DNA from: Nocardioides alcanivorans
GTDB lineage: Bacteria > Actinomycetota > Actinomycetes > Propionibacteriales > Nocardioidaceae
NCBI RefSeq assembly: GCF_021555175.1
Contig: NZ_JAKGRW010000019.1
Location: 186,001-250,000 of the forward strand
Reading direction: 5' to 3'
DNA length: 64,000 nt
The translations under genes were made by a program, and so were the position numbers. This document shows, one piece after another, positions 27,101-35,929 of the stretch (within the stretch, counting starts at the first letter, position 1; the number at the start of each line of letters is the position of its first letter). Below the pieces are notes generated by a model. The model saw only the letters and a list, made by a program, of their open reading frames with translations, did not search any database and was not told the origin of the DNA.

Positions 27101-27886
27101 TCAGGGAGGTCGCTGATCCGGCCCGTCCAGTGTGCGGGGCGTTTCTCGAGGGCCGCACGCATGCCTTCGCGTACGTCGTCGTGAGCCATGAGCACCTCGT
27201 GCCAGTGCGTCTCCAACCGCTCGACCTCGTCGGCATCGCCTGCCAGCGACGCCCACAGGGTCTCCTTGCTCGCCGCGAGCGAGAGGGCCCGGCCGCAAGC
27301 ATCTCCCGTGCCAGGGCCAGGGTTGCCGGCAGCACGTCGTCCGCTGGAAGTGCCTGGCTGCACAGGCCCCAGGCCTCGGCCCGGCGACCGTCGAAGAGGC
27401 GACCGGTGAACAGGATCTCCGCGGCGCGGGAGACACCCACCAGGCGGGGCAGCACCCAGTGCACGTAGGCATCCCCGAGCAGGCCCAGCTTCGCCTGCAC
27501 GACGCCGTACTTCGCGTCCGCGGCCATGATGCGCACGTCGGCCTGCAGCGCGAGGGTCAGGCCGATGCCGATGGCATGACCATTGACTGCGGCCAGGACG
27601 GGTTTGCGCACCCGAAACGCCGGGAGCCGTACGCCGGCGGCGCTGAACCCTCCTCGGTGCCGACGAACGTCTCCTCGCCGCCCTCGAGATCGGCTCCGGC
27701 GCAGAAAGCAGGAGGCGCACCGGTGAGCACCACCACCCGGATGTCGTCGTCGGCGTCACAACGGGCGTAGGCCTCGGCCAACTCACGTCCCATCCCGTCG
27801 CCGAACGCGTTGCGGCGGGCGGGACGGTCGAGGGTGAGGATGGCGATCCCGTCGTCCACCGCCAACCGGAGGGTCTGCCATCCCAT
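27101..27886 (-). CDS. Enoyl-CoA hydratase/isomerase, three frameshifts in this sequence
   Basis: Crotonase protein spread over three frames: MGWQTLRLAVDDGIAILTLD with FCAGADLEGGEE (ATG 27886), then RKPVLAAVNGHAIGIGLTLALQADVRI, then LSLAASKETLWASLAGDADE. Single extra bases near 27625 (C run), 27293 (G or C run) and 27150 (CCCC) restore one 262-residue chain ending PRTLDGPDQRPP with stop at 27101. Because all three lie in G/C runs I favour sequence error, but a real pseudogene cannot be excluded with three lesions. It is the last gene of the minus-strand steroid-type operon, 13 bases past the fused dehydrogenase. Confidence 0.65.
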
Positions 27887-27899
27887 CAGGCACCCACGA

Positions 27900-30086
27900 T
27901 CAGCGGGGCAGGCCGAGAACGCGCTGAGCGATGACGTTGAGCTGGATCTCGGTCGTCCCGCCACCGAAGAGGATGGCCGGCAGCCCGATGTGGTCGATCG
28001 CGTGGCCACCGTCGGTGGTCGCACCCGAAGGGCCCAGCACATGGAGCAGGTCGAAGGAGCCTTCCTTCTGCGCCAGGGTGTTGAAGACCTTCTGCACGCT
28101 GATCTCCGGCCCGAGCTCAAGGCCCGAGAGGCGCGCGAGGATGCTGCGCAGGTTGAGTGCGGAGAGGGCGATCTCGCGCGCCGTCGAGCGTCCGAAGGCA
28201 CGCAGCACCTCGTCACGATCGACACCGGTGGGCGCCTCACCGAGCACGTCCAGGAAGCGCTCGGCACTGCCGTGGGTGAGCCGGGCGCCCATGCTGAGCC
28301 GCTCGTTGCCGAGCGTGGTGACGGCCAGGCGCCAGCCCTGCTCCCGCTCCCCGACGAGGCAGTCGTCGGGGACGAAGACGTTGTCGAGGAAGACCTCGTT
28401 GAACTCCGATCGACCCGTCGACTGCTTGAGCGGACGTACGTCGACGCCCTCGGAGCTCATGTCGATGAGGAAGTAGGAAATGCCCTTGTGCTTGGGCACC
28501 GAGGCATCGGAACGGGCCAGGCAGACACCCCAGTGGGACTCGTGGGCGCCGGAGTTCCAGACCTTCTGGCCGTTGAGCAGCCAGCCTCCCTCCACCTTGG
28601 TGGCCTTGGTGCTGAGTGAGGCGAGGTCGGAACCCGCACCGGGCTCGCTGAAGAGCTGGCACCACACGATCTCACCGGCGAGCGAGGGGCCGATGAAGCG
28701 CTCCTGCTGCTCCTTGCTGCCATGCACGAGAAGGGTGGGAAGCACCCACTCGCCGATGATGGTGCTGGGCTGGAGCAGGTCACGCTGGTGGAACTCGTCG
28801 GCGATGACCGCCTGCTCCTCGACGGTCGCGTCGCGGCCGTACGGCGCCGGGTAGTGCGGGGAGACCAGTCGCGCCTCGGTGAGCAGGTCAGCGATGGGCC
28901 CCGGCTGGATCCGGGTCCAGCTGCGATCGGCGATCTCGCCGGTGAGGGCGGCGACCTTGTCGAGCACCGGACCGATCTCCGCGCGCAGCTCGGGCAGCGC
29001 CGACGGGTCGAGGAAGGAGAAGTCGCGACGCACATCGATCGCGCGAGTGCCCAGGCGCTGCGACCAGCCGCCCGCGGTGCCAACGAGCGCGGCCAGTGAG
29101 ATCGCACGGCGATGGTAGAGGTGGGCGTCGTGCTCCCAGGTGAAGCCGATGCCGCCCAACAGGCTGACCAGGTCGAGACAGGTCTCGATCGCTGGGTGCA
29201 CCGCGTTGATCGCCGCCTGGGCGGCTGCGAGTTCCTGCTGCGGCGCCGCATCCTGGTCGGCGCGGGCGGCGTCCCACGCGGAGGCGGAAGAGACCTCGGC
29301 GCGCACCAGCATCAACGCAGCCTTGTGCTGGATCGCCTGGAAGGATCCGATCGCCTGACCGAACTGCACGCGGGTCTTGGCATAGTCGACAGCCGTCTCG
29401 AGGGCCCAGGCCGAGACGCCGGCTGCCTCGGCGCCGTACAGCGCGTTGACGACCAGGTCGGCGGCCACGTCGCCGGCGACCGGGAGAGCGACGCCGGTCA
29501 GCCCTTCGGCGTCGAGGCGCCCGATGGAGCGACTGAGGTCGACGGCGTCGGCACCCTCGACCCGACCGCTGAGTTCGTCTCCGGAGAGCACGAACCAACG
29601 AGTACCACCCGTCGCAGTGCCTGCCCCGACGACGGCATGGTCGGCGCCGACGAGACCCAGCGCGGGGGCCGACGTGCCGCTCAACCGCCAGCCGTCGCCT
29701 ACGGGCTCAGCGGTCAGACCGCCACGCACCAAGGCACCGGTCGCGCCTTCCGCGAAGGACTCGAGCAGTTCGTGCTCGGGTGCGAGCCGAGCAAGTACGG
29801 CGCTCGCGGTCACCGTCGGCAGCCAGGGCCCGGGCAGCAGCCGCTTGCCGGACTGCTCCGCCACGACCGCGAGTTCCGGCAACCCCACGCCCGCGCCGCC
29901 GGCCGCCTCGGGGAGGTGCAACGCGTGGAGTCCGTTGTCGACGAGCACCTGCCACACGGCAGGAAGCGCCCCGGCCGCCAGGTCCGCGAGCCGGCCTCGG
30001 GTGTCCTCGGTGGAGGCGTGCCGCCCGGCCAGGCCGGCCACGGAGTCGGCGAGAGCGCGGAGGTCTTCGTCAAGAGCGATGGGCAT
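27900..30086 (-). CDS. Fused two-domain acyl-CoA dehydrogenase (FadE34/ChsE3-like)
   Basis: A 728-residue chain made of two acyl-CoA dehydrogenase units. The N-terminal unit (about 1-340) is the degenerate type (RVQFGQAIGSFQAIQH, LLGGIGFTWEHDAHLYHRR); the C-terminal unit (about 370-728) is canonical (LFSEPGAGSDLASLSTKA, GGWLLNGQKVWNSGAHES, LPAILFGGGTTEIQLNVIAQRVLG). Mycobacterial FadE34 (ChsE3) has this fused layout and acts on steroid-CoA thioesters with a five-carbon side chain; similarity to it is from recall of the architecture. Located in the operon with Ltp2- and ChsH-like genes, it probably starts side-chain beta-oxidation of a C24-type steroid acid. Confidence 0.8.
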   Translation of the reverse strand: MPIALDEDLRALADSVAGLAGRHASTEDTRGRLADLAAGALPAVWQVLVDNGLHALHLPEAAGGAGVGLPELAVVAEQSGKRLLPGPWLPTVTASAVLARLAPEHELLESFAEGATGALVRGGLTAEPVGDGWRLSGTSAPALGLVGADHAVVGAGTATGGTRWFVLSGDELSGRVEGADAVDLSRSIGRLDAEGLTGVALPVAGDVAADLVVNALYGAEAAGVSAWALETAVDYAKTRVQFGQAIGSFQAIQHKAALMLVRAEVSSASAWDAARADQDAAPQQELAAAQAAINAVHPAIETCLDLVSLLGGIGFTWEHDAHLYHRRAISLAALVGTAGGWSQRLGTRAIDVRRDFSFLDPSALPELRAEIGPVLDKVAALTGEIADRSWTRIQPGPIADLLTEARLVSPHYPAPYGRDATVEEQAVIADEFHQRDLLQPSTIIGEWVLPTLLVHGSKEQQERFIGPSLAGEIVWCQLFSEPGAGSDLASLSTKATKVEGGWLLNGQKVWNSGAHESHWGVCLARSDASVPKHKGISYFLIDMSSEGVDVRPLKQSTGRSEFNEVFLDNVFVPDDCLVGEREQGWRLAVTTLGNERLSMGARLTHGSAERFLDVLGEAPTGVDRDEVLRAFGRSTAREIALSALNLRSILARLSGLELGPEISVQKVFNTLAQKEGSFDLLHVLGPSGATTDGGHAIDHIGLPAILFGGGTTEIQLNVIAQRVLGLPR

Positions 30087-30253
30087 GGTGTTCGGTGTCC
30101 TCGGACTCGTTCTGTTGTCAGGTGCCGGCCGACGAGGGCGACACCGAAGGCTTCAGGGCCAGCGGACGGCGCCGCTGGGCCCCTCGATGATCCAACCCAC
30201 CTCGATCGGGCAGGAGGACGGTGTTGCTGAGTGGGACCGGCGCCCGGCGGGCG

Positions 30254-31396
30254 TCAGGCCGGGGCACCGATGCGCGGCGCGCTCTCCAGCACCGCGCCGA
30301 GCTCTGCGGCGAGCTGGTCCGACCCGCCCAGGCTGAACGCAGCCTGACGACCCCACAGGAAGTAGCGGTGGATGGGGTAGTCGATGTCGGCTCCGATGCC
30401 CCCGTGCAGGTGCTGGGTGGCGTGCACGACGCGCAGTCCGCCGCGCGATGCCCAGAACTTCGCCACCAGGATCGCCGACTCCGCCTCCTGCTCACGACCG
30501 GTGTCGAGCAACCATGCCGCGCGCTGGGTGGTGAGACGAATGGCCTCCGTGTCCAGGTGGGCGTCGGCGGCGCGCACCGCGACGGCCTGGTTGGTGGAGA
30601 TCGGGCGGCCGAACTGCTCACGCTGGGAGACGTACGCCGCCGTCGTGGCGAGGCCCTCGGCACAGGTACCGAGCTGCACACCGCACAGGGTGAGTCGGGC
30701 TCGCTGCAGGATCCACGACGCGACGTCGGCCCCGCCACCGTCGAGCACGTCCTCCGCCGTGACCCGGACACCGGCGAAGTGCACGGTGGCAGTGCTCCCT
30801 TGCGCGGTGGCAGCGGTCGCGGAGAGGCTGACGCCATCGGCCCCGGTGGAGATGACGGCAACGCGGGAGGCGCCGTCCGGCAGTCGGACCGGAACCACGA
30901 CGGCCTCTGATTCGGCAGCGGCTGGGACGCCGACGGCAGCGCCGTCGACGACGAGATCGCCACCTTCGAGCACTCCGGTCACGCCGATGTCTCCGGCAAG
31001 GCCGTCGAAGGCGCCGGTGACGAGGGCATCGCCGGTGAGCACCCGCTCCAGCAGCCGGTCCTTGAGCGCTGCGGAGCCGAACTGCGCAATGGGCAGCGCA
31101 CCCGCTGCGACGACGGACCAGAAGGGCACCGGCGCGACCCGGCGGCCCTGCTGCTCTGCGATCGCGACGAGGCCGAGGGCACCCATGTCGCCGCCGCCCG
31201 CGGACTCGGGCAGGCAGGCAGCGAGCAGCCCGGAGTCGGCGAGCAACTTCCACAGTCGGCGGTCGAAGCCGCCTTCCGCGCGTTCGACCTCGACGACACG
31301 TTCGGTGGTCGCCTGGTCGGTGAAGATCTCCTCGGCCAACGCGGCCAGTGCCACGTGGTCCTCGGGGAGCGTGAAGCTCATCTGGGAGTCAGACAT
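30254..31396 (-). CDS. Acyl-CoA dehydrogenase, degenerate-subunit type
   Basis: A 380-residue acyl-CoA dehydrogenase homologue. It has REQFGRPISTNQAVAVRAAD and the C-terminal QHLHGGIGADIDYPIHRYFLWGRQ segment, but lacks the canonical FAD-adenine GxGT motif in the C-terminal position. This resembles the FadE29/ChsE2-like partner in the alpha2beta2 steroid dehydrogenases. The canonical partner is the next gene upstream (31478-32659), 81 bases away across a short direct-repeat cluster. ATG 31396 starts MSDSQMSFTLPEDHVAL. A 167-base untranslated gap follows before the fused dehydrogenase. Confidence 0.8.
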   Translation of the reverse strand: MSDSQMSFTLPEDHVALAALAEEIFTDQATTERVVEVERAEGGFDRRLWKLLADSGLLAACLPESAGGGDMGALGLVAIAEQQGRRVAPVPFWSVVAAGALPIAQFGSAALKDRLLERVLTGDALVTGAFDGLAGDIGVTGVLEGGDLVVDGAAVGVPAAAESEAVVVPVRLPDGASRVAVISTGADGVSLSATAATAQGSTATVHFAGVRVTAEDVLDGGGADVASWILQRARLTLCGVQLGTCAEGLATTAAYVSQREQFGRPISTNQAVAVRAADAHLDTEAIRLTTQRAAWLLDTGREQEAESAILVAKFWASRGGLRVVHATQHLHGGIGADIDYPIHRYFLWGRQAAFSLGGSDQLAAELGAVLESAPRIGAPA

Positions 31397-31435
31397 GGGA
31401 ATCCTTGAGTACTGGAGAAAGTGAGGGTTCGCGCC

Positions 31436-31476
31436 TTCTGAGTGAAGGTTCGCGGCTTCTGAGTGAAGGTTCGCGG
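31436..31476 (+). repeat. Two direct copies of a 21-base repeat downstream of a stop codon
   Basis: TTCTGAGTGAAGGTTCGCGG occurs at 31436-31455 and 31457-31476, with a decayed third copy before them at about 31421. The last copy abuts the stop codon of the dehydrogenase at 31478. A fourth identical copy lies at 49589-49608, again directly after the stop of a minus-strand gene. Confidence 0.85.
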
Positions 31477-31477
31477 G

Positions 31478-32659
31478 TCAACGGCGGCGGGAGGAGAGCG
31501 CCATGCCGAGCGTCTTGCCCGCCACGATCTCGCGCATCACCTCGTTGGTGCCGCCTCCGAACGTGTTGTTCTGCGCGCGACGGGCCAAGGTCTCCACCCG
31601 GCCCTCGATGGCGGCGTCGGCCGAGCCCGGTCGCATGAGGCCGTAGGCCCCGAGCACGTCCTGGAGACGGCCGTAGGTCGTGACGACCGCTTCGGTGCCG
31701 AAGATCTTGGCGGCTGCGGAGTCACCACCGCCGAGGGTGTTGGCGGCGACGTCGGAGACCAGGCGCAGACTGATCAGGTCGGCCGCGCTGAGCAGCGCAT
31801 AGACCTCGGCCAGCGTGCTCCTGACCCACGGCACGTCGTACAGCGTGCCGCTGCCGACGGGCTGGGTGCGTGCCCACGCGATGGTCTCGTCGAGGAGCTC
31901 GTTGGCGATGCCGTTGCGAGCCGCCAGGGCGACCCGCTCGTGGTTGAGCTGGTTGGTGATCAGGCCCCAGCCCTTGTTGATCTCCCCCACGAGGTTGGTC
32001 TGCGGGACCCGCACGTCCTCGTAGTAGGTGGCCGAGGTGCTGATGCCCCCGACGGTGTGGATCTCGGTGACCGAGAAGCCCGGCGTCTCGGTCGGCACCA
32101 GCACCACCGAGATGCCCTGGTGGCGCGGGGCGTCCGGGTCGGTGCGGACCGCGAGCCAGATCCAGTCGGCGAAGACGCCGGCGCTGGTGAAGATCTTGTT
32201 GCCGTTGATGACGAGATCCTCCCCGTCGACGACGGCCCGGGTCTGCAGCGACGCGAGGTCGGTGCCGGCGGACGGCTCGGTGTAGCCGATCGCGAAGACC
32301 AGCTCCCCGGAGAGGATCCTCGGCAGGAAGAAGTCCTTCTGCGCCTGCGTGCCGTGCGCCATCAGGCTGGGCGCCACCGTGTTGAGGGTGACCAGCGACA
32401 GCGGTGCACCGGCCCTCAGCGCCTCGTCATAGAAGACGTAGAGGGCTTCGGGGTCCTCGCCACGGCCGCCGTACTCCACGGGCCAGCCGAGCCCGAGCCA
32501 GCCGTCGGCGCCCATCTTGCGATAGATGCGGTCGAAGACCGGCCCGCCTTCGGTCTGGTCGACGAGGGCCCGGCGGTCCTCGTCATTGATGATCTCGGCG
32601 AAGTAGTCGCGCAGCTCGCGGCGCAGTTGGCGCGAGGCGGCGGAGAGTTCCGGATGCAT
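31478..32659 (-). CDS. Acyl-CoA dehydrogenase, canonical-subunit type
   Basis: A 393-residue acyl-CoA dehydrogenase: FAIGYTEPSAGTDLASLQTRA, DLVINGNKIFTSAGVFADWIW, VRVPQTNLVGEINKGWGLIT and NNTFGGGTNEVMREIVAGKTLG. It resembles FadE26/FadE28-type steroid dehydrogenase alpha subunits and should pair with the 30254-31396 protein. ATG 32659 is preceded by GGACGCC without a strong Shine-Dalgarno; the MHPELSAASRQLRREL start fits the family. Thirty-eight bases separate it from the thiolase. Together with the fused dehydrogenase, two separate dehydrogenation steps of a shortening side chain could be served. Confidence 0.85.
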   Translation of the reverse strand: MHPELSAASRQLRRELRDYFAEIINDEDRRALVDQTEGGPVFDRIYRKMGADGWLGLGWPVEYGGRGEDPEALYVFYDEALRAGAPLSLVTLNTVAPSLMAHGTQAQKDFFLPRILSGELVFAIGYTEPSAGTDLASLQTRAVVDGEDLVINGNKIFTSAGVFADWIWLAVRTDPDAPRHQGISVVLVPTETPGFSVTEIHTVGGISTSATYYEDVRVPQTNLVGEINKGWGLITNQLNHERVALAARNGIANELLDETIAWARTQPVGSGTLYDVPWVRSTLAEVYALLSAADLISLRLVSDVAANTLGGGDSAAAKIFGTEAVVTTYGRLQDVLGAYGLMRPGSADAAIEGRVETLARRAQNNTFGGGTNEVMREIVAGKTLGMALSSRRR

Positions 32660-32697
32660 GGGGCGTCCTTTCGCGGGCCGGCGGCGGTGCCGCTGGC

Positions 32698-33836
32698 TCA
32701 GACTCGTTCCAACAAGACACAGGTGGTGGCGGCAGACGCGCAGATCGCGACGAGTGCCAAGGAGGCGTCGCGGCGCTCGAGCTCCTCGATCGCCGTGGCC
32801 AGCAGCCGGATGCCGGTGGCCCCGGCCGGGTGGCCGAGGGCGATGGCACCGCCGTTGATGTTGAGGCGATCCTCATCGACGTCCAGGACCCGGGCGAACG
32901 ACATCGGCACGGAGGCGAAGGCCTCGTTGACCTCGAAGACGTCGACGTCGGCAATGCTCACGCCGGCCCGGTCGAGCACCCGGCGCGCGGCGAGGATCGG
33001 GTTGTCCAGCATGAACTCGACGTCACCACCGACGACGGCCTGGCCGAGCACGCGGGCCCGAGGCGTCAGGCCGAGTTCGGCGGCACGCGCTGTCGATGTG
33101 AGCAGTGCGGCGCTGGCGCCGTCGGAGACCTGCGAGGAGGTGCCGGCGGTGTGCAGGCCACCCTCCTTGACCGGCTTGAGCCGAGCCAAGCCCTCCATCG
33201 TCGTGTCGCGCAGGCCCTGGTCCCGGCTGACGGTGGTGGGACCGTCCTCGCCGGGGACCTCGACAGGGAGCACTTGGCGGTCGAAGTTGCCAGCGTCCCA
33301 AGCGGCGCGAGCCCGTTGCTGCGAACGCATCCCGAAGGCGTCGAGGTCAACACGTGTGAAGCCGCGACGGACGGCGATCCGGTCGGCGGCGGTGTACTGG
33401 TCGGGAGTGTCGAGTGACCAGTCGGCCGGCCGTGGCGTACCCAGACCGGTGCCGACCTTGTAGGCCAGCGGCACCCGACTCATCACCTCGACGCCGCAGG
33501 CGACGCCGGCGTCGACGGCACCGACCGCGATCTGGCCGAGCATCAGCTGGACCGCCTGTGAGGAGGTCCCGCACTGTGCGTCGATGGTGGTGCAGCCTGC
33601 TTCGGCGGGCAGCCCGGCGTGCATCCAGGAGGTCCGGGTGATGTTGCCGAACTGTTCGCCGACCGGCGTGACGCAACCACCGATCACCTGGTCGACGGCG
33701 GTCGGGTCGACTTCGTTGCGCCCCAGCACCCCACGCTGGACGTGACCGAGCAGCTCAGTGGCGTGAAGACCGGAGACCCAGCCCTCGCGCTTCCCGAAGG
33801 GGTGCGCACCAGGTCGACGATCACGGGTTGGTTCAT
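32698..33836 (-). CDS. Thiolase with altered second-Cys loop; frameshift near start
   Basis: A 379-residue thiolase when one base is restored. Nucleophile in TTIDAQCGTSSQAVQL, NEAFASVPMSF and ALGHPAGATGIRLL are intact. The C-terminal active-site loop, normally C-x-G-G-G, reads ICASAATTCVLLERV, so the usual Gly pair is Ala-Ala. ATG 33836 follows GAAGGAG; MNQPVIVDLVRTPFGKREGW needs five C in the ACCCC run at about 33799-33803. It overlaps the SDR stop (ATGA). It would cleave a 3-ketoacyl-CoA of the side chain; the altered loop makes full thiolytic activity less certain. Confidence 0.78.
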
Positions 33837-34670
33837 CGGGTTGCTCCTTCAGGGCTTGGCTCTCCGTCGAGGCCACGGGCGGTGATGCTCCGCTCCTCCA
33901 GCAGGTCCAGGCTGACCCGGACCCCACCGGTCAGGTCGGGTTCGCAGTCGCAGAGCACCAACACGCTCTCGACCATCTGCTCCATCGTCTCGAAGACGCT
34001 GGAGTCGTACTTGTCGCCCACCAGCTGGGCGGCTCCCTCGGTGAGGACACCGAAGCGAGGTTGGACGGTGTTGACCCGCACCCCGGTCCCGTGCAGCTCC
34101 GCGCCCAGGCCATTGGTGAGCCGGTTGAGCGCGGCCTTCGAGGCGCCGTACACGGCCATGTGGGTGCCGGGAGGCGGCAGCTCGAACGGCGGGCCGGGCC
34201 GCACCCGCGCGGTGCCACTGGAGAGGTTGACGATCCACCCTCCCCCTCTCGAGCATGGCCGGCAGTGCCTGCTGGGCAAGCTCGAACGGCGCGTGCACGT
34301 TGACCTCGAAGGTGAGGTTGCGGCGCTTGGCCGGATAGTCGACCAGTGGCTGGTACATCGCAGCGGCGGCGTTGTTGACCAGGATGTCGATCGGGCCGCC
34401 CAGCAGCTCGGCGGCACGGTCGACGAGTCCGTCCCGGGACTCCGGCGAGGCGAGGTCGACCAGGAGCGGCTCGACCGTGCCACCGTGCTTGCTGGCACTC
34501 TCCACGACCTGTTTGAGGTGGCCGTCGAGATGGTCGTGGCGGTCCCAGGTGCGGGCGACCGCCACGACGTGGGCACCCTCCGCGGCCAGCCGCTCGACGA
34601 TCGCCGCGCCGATGCCGCGGCTGGCGCCGGAGACGATCGCCCGGCGCCCGGCGAACCGGGAGCCCGTCAT
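33833..34670 (-). CDS. SDR family oxidoreductase, frameshifted in this sequence
   Basis: SDR with AIVSGASRGIGAAIVERL, DILVNNAAAAMYQP, the Ser in IVNLSSGTARV and YGASKAALNRL. The frame changes near 34238-34245: removing one G from the run restores LERGGWIVNLSSG and gives 278 residues, so this lesion is an extra base rather than a missing one. Between the catalytic Ser and Tyr there is an unusually long loop rich in Pro (RPGPPFELPPPGTH). ATG 34670 overlaps the stop of the PLP enzyme gene as TGATG. It likely oxidises a 3-hydroxyacyl-CoA for the adjacent thiolase, by position. Confidence 0.75.
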
Positions 34671-35908
34671 CAGAGGTGCTTCTCGGCGATCGACGCGATC
34701 GCGTCGGCGATCCGCTGCACGTGCTCCGGCGGCAGTCCGTGGCTCATGCCCAGCGTCATGCCGCGCTCGAAGACCGCATCCGCCTCGGGCAGGCCGTCCT
34801 CGGGGACCCGGTGCTCGATCCCGGCCATCATCGGGTGGCGGACGATGTTGCCGCTCCAGACGGTGCGCGAGTCGATGCCGCACTGGTCGAGATGCTCCTG
34901 CAGGTCACTGCGGCTGAAGGGGGCGTCGGCGTTGACCATCACCGGGTAGCAGAGCCATGCCGTGTCGAGGCCTTCGGTCTCCACCGGAGTGGTGAAGAAC
35001 TGCGGGAAACGACCGTAGGCCTCGGTGTAGGCCTGCCACGTCGCCTTGCGGATCTTGTAGTTGTCGCCCAGCTTGTTGAGCTGCACGACGCCGTACGCCG
35101 CGCCGAGCTCCTGCGGCTCGAAGTTCCAGGAGAGCTCGTCGAAGATGAAGTCGTTGTCGTAGTCGACTCCGTCGAGGTCCTCGCGGAAGACGCGGCCGCC
35201 ACCGTTCTCGGCAGCGGAGCCGAAGAGGTTCGGCTCGGAGCGACGACCCCAGCGACGCAGCAGCAGCGCCCGGTCTCGGGTCTCGACGTCGTCCATCATC
35301 ACCATGCCGCCGGTGCCGGCGCAGGTGATGATGTGGGCCATCGAGAAGCTGGTGACGGAGAGGTCGGCGCGGGCGCCCGTGGGGGTTCCGTGGAGGGTGG
35401 GCCCGAGGGCGTCGCAGGTGTCCTCGATGACCTTCAGCCCGTGGCGATCCGCGACCTCGCGGATCTTGTCCCAGTCGGGACAGTTGCCGGCCAGGTTGGG
35501 CACGAGGATCGCCTTGGTCCGCTCGGTGACCATGGCCTCGATCTTGTCCTCGTCGATCTGGAACGTGTTGGGACGCACGTCGACGAAGACCGGCACCAGA
35601 CCGGCGCGCACGATCGGCGCGACGTCGGTGGAGAAGGTGAGCGGCGAGGTGATGACCTCGCTGCCCTTGGGCAGGTTGAGCAGCTCGATGGCCAGGTAGA
35701 GGCCGGACGAGCCGGAGTTGCACATCACGCCGTACTTCTTGCCCGAGAGCTCGGGAACGCGGCGCTCCAGCTCGAAGACGGAGGGGCCGATGCGCAAGCC
35801 CTGGTGGCCGCGGTTCAGCACCTCGAGCACGGCGTCGATCTCGGCCTGGCCGTGGGTGGCGCGGGCGTAGGTGATGCGCTCGGTGTGGATGTCGGGGGTG
35901 GTGGTCAT
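34670..35908 (-). CDS. PLP/PMP-dependent dehydratase of the ColD/RfbH type (DegT family fold)
   Basis: A 412-residue fold-type I enzyme of the DegT/DnrJ/EryC1/StrS family. The position of the Schiff-base lysine, expected in SFxxxKxxxxGEGG, reads TSFSMAHIITCAGTGGMV, with His192 in its place. A histidine here is the mark of the 3-dehydratases ColD and RfbH (E1), which use PMP to remove a hydroxyl next to a keto group rather than transaminate. IEDTCDALG (160-168) and DSRTVWSGNIVRHPMM also match that branch. The four cysteines of the E1 iron-sulfur site are absent, so it is ColD-like. No sugar-nucleotide genes adjoin it; it is embedded between an Ltp2-like aldolase and an SDR. Substrate unknown. 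Confidence 0.8.
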   Translation of the reverse strand: MTTTPDIHTERITYARATHGQAEIDAVLEVLNRGHQGLRIGPSVFELERRVPELSGKKYGVMCNSGSSGLYLAIELLNLPKGSEVITSPLTFSTDVAPIVRAGLVPVFVDVRPNTFQIDEDKIEAMVTERTKAILVPNLAGNCPDWDKIREVADRHGLKVIEDTCDALGPTLHGTPTGARADLSVTSFSMAHIITCAGTGGMVMMDDVETRDRALLLRRWGRRSEPNLFGSAAENGGGRVFREDLDGVDYDNDFIFDELSWNFEPQELGAAYGVVQLNKLGDNYKIRKATWQAYTEAYGRFPQFFTTPVETEGLDTAWLCYPVMVNADAPFSRSDLQEHLDQCGIDSRTVWSGNIVRHPMMAGIEHRVPEDGLPEADAVFERGMTLGMSHGLPPEHVQRIADAIASIAEKHL

Positions 35909-35929
35909 GCTGGGCTCCTCAGGGGCGGG

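Noticed and set aside
26272..27468. Enoyl-CoA hydratase with a 130-residue C-terminal extension
   Set aside because: The extension is antisense to the next hydratase gene and arises from one missing C; the paralogue ends at the equivalent of 27095.
31463..33463. Plus-strand open frame of 666 codons
   Set aside because: Antisense to the acyl-CoA dehydrogenase and thiolase, whose motifs are clear.
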